Shown here: piece by piece, positions 62,406 through 64,000 of the stretch
Layout: each line of letters begins with the position of its first letter
Numbering within the stretch: position 1 is the stretch's first letter
Assembly: GCA_963798435.1 (NCBI GenBank)
Contig: CAWCTF010000004.1
Location: forward strand, 1,116,001 to 1,180,000
Direction of reading: 5' to 3'
Length of the DNA: 64,000 nucleotides
DNA from: JALHST01 sp963798435
GTDB lineage: Bacteria; Bacteroidota; Bacteroidia; Flavobacteriales; Flavobacteriaceae
The notes under the pieces: generated by a model
The model's input: only the letters and a program-made list of their open reading frames with translations
What the model was told of the DNA's origin: nothing
The model's database searches: none
Position numbers and translations under genes: made by a program

Positions 62406-63500
62406 ATGAAAAAAACACGATTGATTCTTTTTGCCATCATGGCCTTACTTTTTAAAAGTACCTTTTCCCAAGAGTCCGGGAACACAAAGGTAATCCTTAT
62501 TACGTTGGATGGCTTTCGTTGGCAAGAACTCTTTACAGGGGCCGACCCGCAGCTGATTGCCAATAGCACCTATGTTAATGATTCGATAGAATTGAAAGAA
62601 CGCTTTTGGAAAGAAGATCCAGAGGACCGTCGGGAAGTCCTGCTACCCTTTATTTGGCAGGAAGTTTCGAAAATGGGCCAAATACATGGCAACCGGAATT
62701 TGGGCAGCAAGGTAGACCTAACGAATACCATGTGGTTTTCCTATCCTGGCTATAATGAAATTTTGACAGGAAAGGCCGATGACGCCCGTATTACCAGCAA
62801 TGATAAAATACCCAATCCCAATACCACCATTCTGGAAATCGCGAATGCGACTCAAAAATACAAAGGCAAAGTAGCCGCCTTTGGTAGTTGGGATGTGTTT
62901 CCCTTTATCATCAATGAAACGCGGTCGGGAGTTCCGGTAAATGCAGGGTTTGAACTAGCCATTGGCAATGATCTGACCGAAAAAGAGCAATTCCTGAATG
63001 CATTGCAGCCCAAAGTGCCAAGTCCGTGGGGCTCGGTTCGCCTGGATGCCTTTACCCAGAATTATGCCTTGGAGTATCTTAAAAGAAAGCATCCTGAGCT
63101 GGTCTATATTTCGTACGGGGAAACCGATGATTTTGCCCATGATGGTAACTATGAGGCTTATCTAAAATCGGCACATACGACCGATTCGTTTATCAAGGAA
63201 CTCTGGGAATTTACGCAATCGGATGCTTTGTATAAAAATAACACCCTTTTTATAATCACGACCGACCATGGGCGCGGTACTTTGCCACTTGATGCCTGGA
63301 GAAGCCACGGCAGTGATGTAAACGGTGCCGGGGGCACTTGGCTGATCGCTTTTGGTAAAGGGGTAAAGGCACGTGGGGAAGCTTCATATAAGGAACAGTT
63401 GTTCACAAACCAGATTGCCCCGACCCTCTTGAAGGTGCTGGAACTTCAGCAGGATATGGAAAAAATGGAAGGGAAGCCGCTTGATTTTGAATTTAATTGA
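62406..63500 (+). CDS. Second exported alkaline-phosphatase-superfamily hydrolase
   Basis: A 364-residue protein with signal peptide (to FSQ, residue 22). Metal Asp35 is in VILITLDGFRWQELF, the nucleophile Ser112 in WFSYPGYNEILTG, further ligands in YGETDDFAHDGNYEAY, and the TTDHGRGT motif near residue 290. The pattern is that of exported phosphoesterases; phosphomonoester or phosphonate monoester activity is inferred only from context. The gene is 37 bp after the PLP enzyme and is the last of the operon before the terminator at 63611-63643. Confidence 0.8.
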   Translation: MKKTRLILFAIMALLFKSTFSQESGNTKVILITLDGFRWQELFTGADPQLIANSTYVNDSIELKERFWKEDPEDRREVLLPFIWQEVSKMGQIHGNRNLGSKVDLTNTMWFSYPGYNEILTGKADDARITSNDKIPNPNTTILEIANATQKYKGKVAAFGSWDVFPFIINETRSGVPVNAGFELAIGNDLTEKEQFLNALQPKVPSPWGSVRLDAFTQNYALEYLKRKHPELVYISYGETDDFAHDGNYEAYLKSAHTTDSFIKELWEFTQSDALYKNNTLFIITTDHGRGTLPLDAWRSHGSDVNGAGGTWLIAFGKGVKARGEASYKEQLFTNQIAPTLLKVLELQQDMEKMEGKPLDFEFN

Positions 63501-63583
63501 ATCCCCGAATTTTGTAATGTTTTCTTGATGCTGAATTAACCCAGGAACCTCTTCAAAGCACGAATTTTACACCAAATAAGTTT

Positions 63584-63603
63584 AGTTTGAGTTAGTTTGA
63601 GTT
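63584..63603. repeat. Tandem 10-bp duplication before terminator
   Basis: AGTTTGAGTT occurs twice in direct tandem (63584-63593 and 63594-63603), just upstream of the terminator hairpin. No known role; may be slippage debris. Confidence 0.5.
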
Positions 63604-63610
63604 GTTAGTA

Positions 63611-63643
63611 AAAACCGGTGCGGGCCCACGCACCGGTTTTTTT
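63611..63643 (+). terminator. Strong rho-independent terminator closing the phosphonate locus
   Basis: A perfect 12-bp stem (AAAACCGGTGCG at 63611-63622 paired with CGCACCGGTTTT at 63629-63640), a 6-nt loop GGCCCA, and a T tract (63637-63643). It lies about 110 bp after the stop codon at 63500 and ends the plus-strand operon. Confidence 0.85.
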
Positions 63644-64000
63644 AGTTTCGTATTGTGGCGTTGCCTTTACCTTCAAGGGCCAAAATCAAAAGAAATAAAA
63701 GAAGATTTATATGATTCGGGCCTCGCCTGGATACCCATTTAGGTCTGGTTAAAAAGAAAATCAAAGAAAGATACAGAACATCAATCCATTTTGGTTTTTT
63801 TGACAAAATAAGTTGGTCAATTGGTGAAACACCTAATTTTTGAAAGTTATCACAAATTACTAATCGGCATTAGAGCGTAATAAAGGCTTTAGTAAATTAC
63901 TTTTCGACGAACTATAGCGTAATTAATACCAAACATACATCGGAACATCACAATCATATAAAACCTTGTAAAGCAGTACCCATATTTGCTAAATTGTAGT
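63644..64000. other. 357-bp AT-rich non-coding end of window
   Basis: No reading frame of supported content on either strand; probably the regulatory region of a gene beyond the window edge. It contains two short AGCGTAAT copies (near 63874 and 63915), too short to interpret. Confidence 0.4.

Noticed and set aside
1..64000. tRNA, rRNA or CRISPR elements
   Set aside because: None with recognisable conserved arms, rRNA cores or regularly spaced direct repeats was found by eye; a covariance-model scan would be the decisive test.

Overview
The window looks like chromosomal DNA of a marine member of the Flavobacteriaceae (Bacteroidota). The evidence is a SusC/SusD pair, DPP-IV-type and other exported peptidases, several DUF6090 paralogues, LytTR and HxlR regulators, DUF5690, moderate-to-low GC, and promoter-like sequences of the Bacteroidota TTTG-N19-TAnnTTTG type. 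Shine-Dalgarno motifs are scarce. No rRNA, tRNA or CRISPR array was recognised.

Region 1 (1-483) is the 3' end of an alkaline-phosphatase/nucleotide-pyrophosphatase family gene, followed by a strong hairpin terminator.

Region 2 (about 0.6-48.8 kb) is a long accessory stretch in which almost every gene lies on the minus strand, mostly as one-gene units. It is rich in exported hydrolases and peptidases: retropepsin-like, DPP IV, prolyl oligopeptidase, two M28, S41, DmpA/P1, proline-iminopeptidase-like, serine hydrolase and CPBP. Between them sit small 'housekeeping-accessory' proteins (VOC, DUF1801, DinB, SnoaL/DUF4440, DoxX, DUF1772, cupin, RibD-like reductase). A DUF6090 family recurs five times, as three intact genes, one truncated copy and one clear pseudogene. 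An HxlR regulator with paired operator-like dyads faces an SDR/DUF1772/DUF1772 operon (19.3-22.1 kb) that ends in a recognisable terminator. One SDR gene (15.6-16.4 kb) is frameshifted.

Region 3 (49.4-63.5 kb) is the most interesting part: a compact, plus-strand locus that I read as a phosphonate utilisation locus built on a SusC/SusD outer-membrane importer. The first operon encodes a DUF5690 MFS-like transporter, a TIGR03364-type FAD amine oxidase and a PhnX-like HAD C-P hydrolase. A divergent XRE-cupin regulator follows. The second operon encodes SusC, SusD, an exported nucleotide-pyrophosphatase-type phosphodiesterase with C-terminal glycan-binding-like domains (CHB_HEX_C and PA14), an exported metallo-beta-lactamase-fold hydrolase (frameshifted at an A4G4 run), a class III PLP enzyme resembling (R)-1-hydroxy-2-aminoethylphosphonate ammonia-lyase (PbfA), and a second exported alkaline-phosphatase-superfamily enzyme. 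It ends in a perfect 12-bp-stem terminator.

The inferred flow is this. Surface or periplasmic phosphodiesterases trim phosphonate-bearing glycans or lipids, SusCD imports the product, and DUF5690 carries aminoethylphosphonates across the inner membrane. The oxidase and lyase then converge on phosphonoacetaldehyde, which the HAD hydrolase cleaves to acetaldehyde and phosphate. A decayed tyrosine recombinase C-terminus (48.9-49.1 kb) lies at the left edge of this locus and hints at acquisition by transfer. Functions are assigned from recognised family motifs only; no database search was run.
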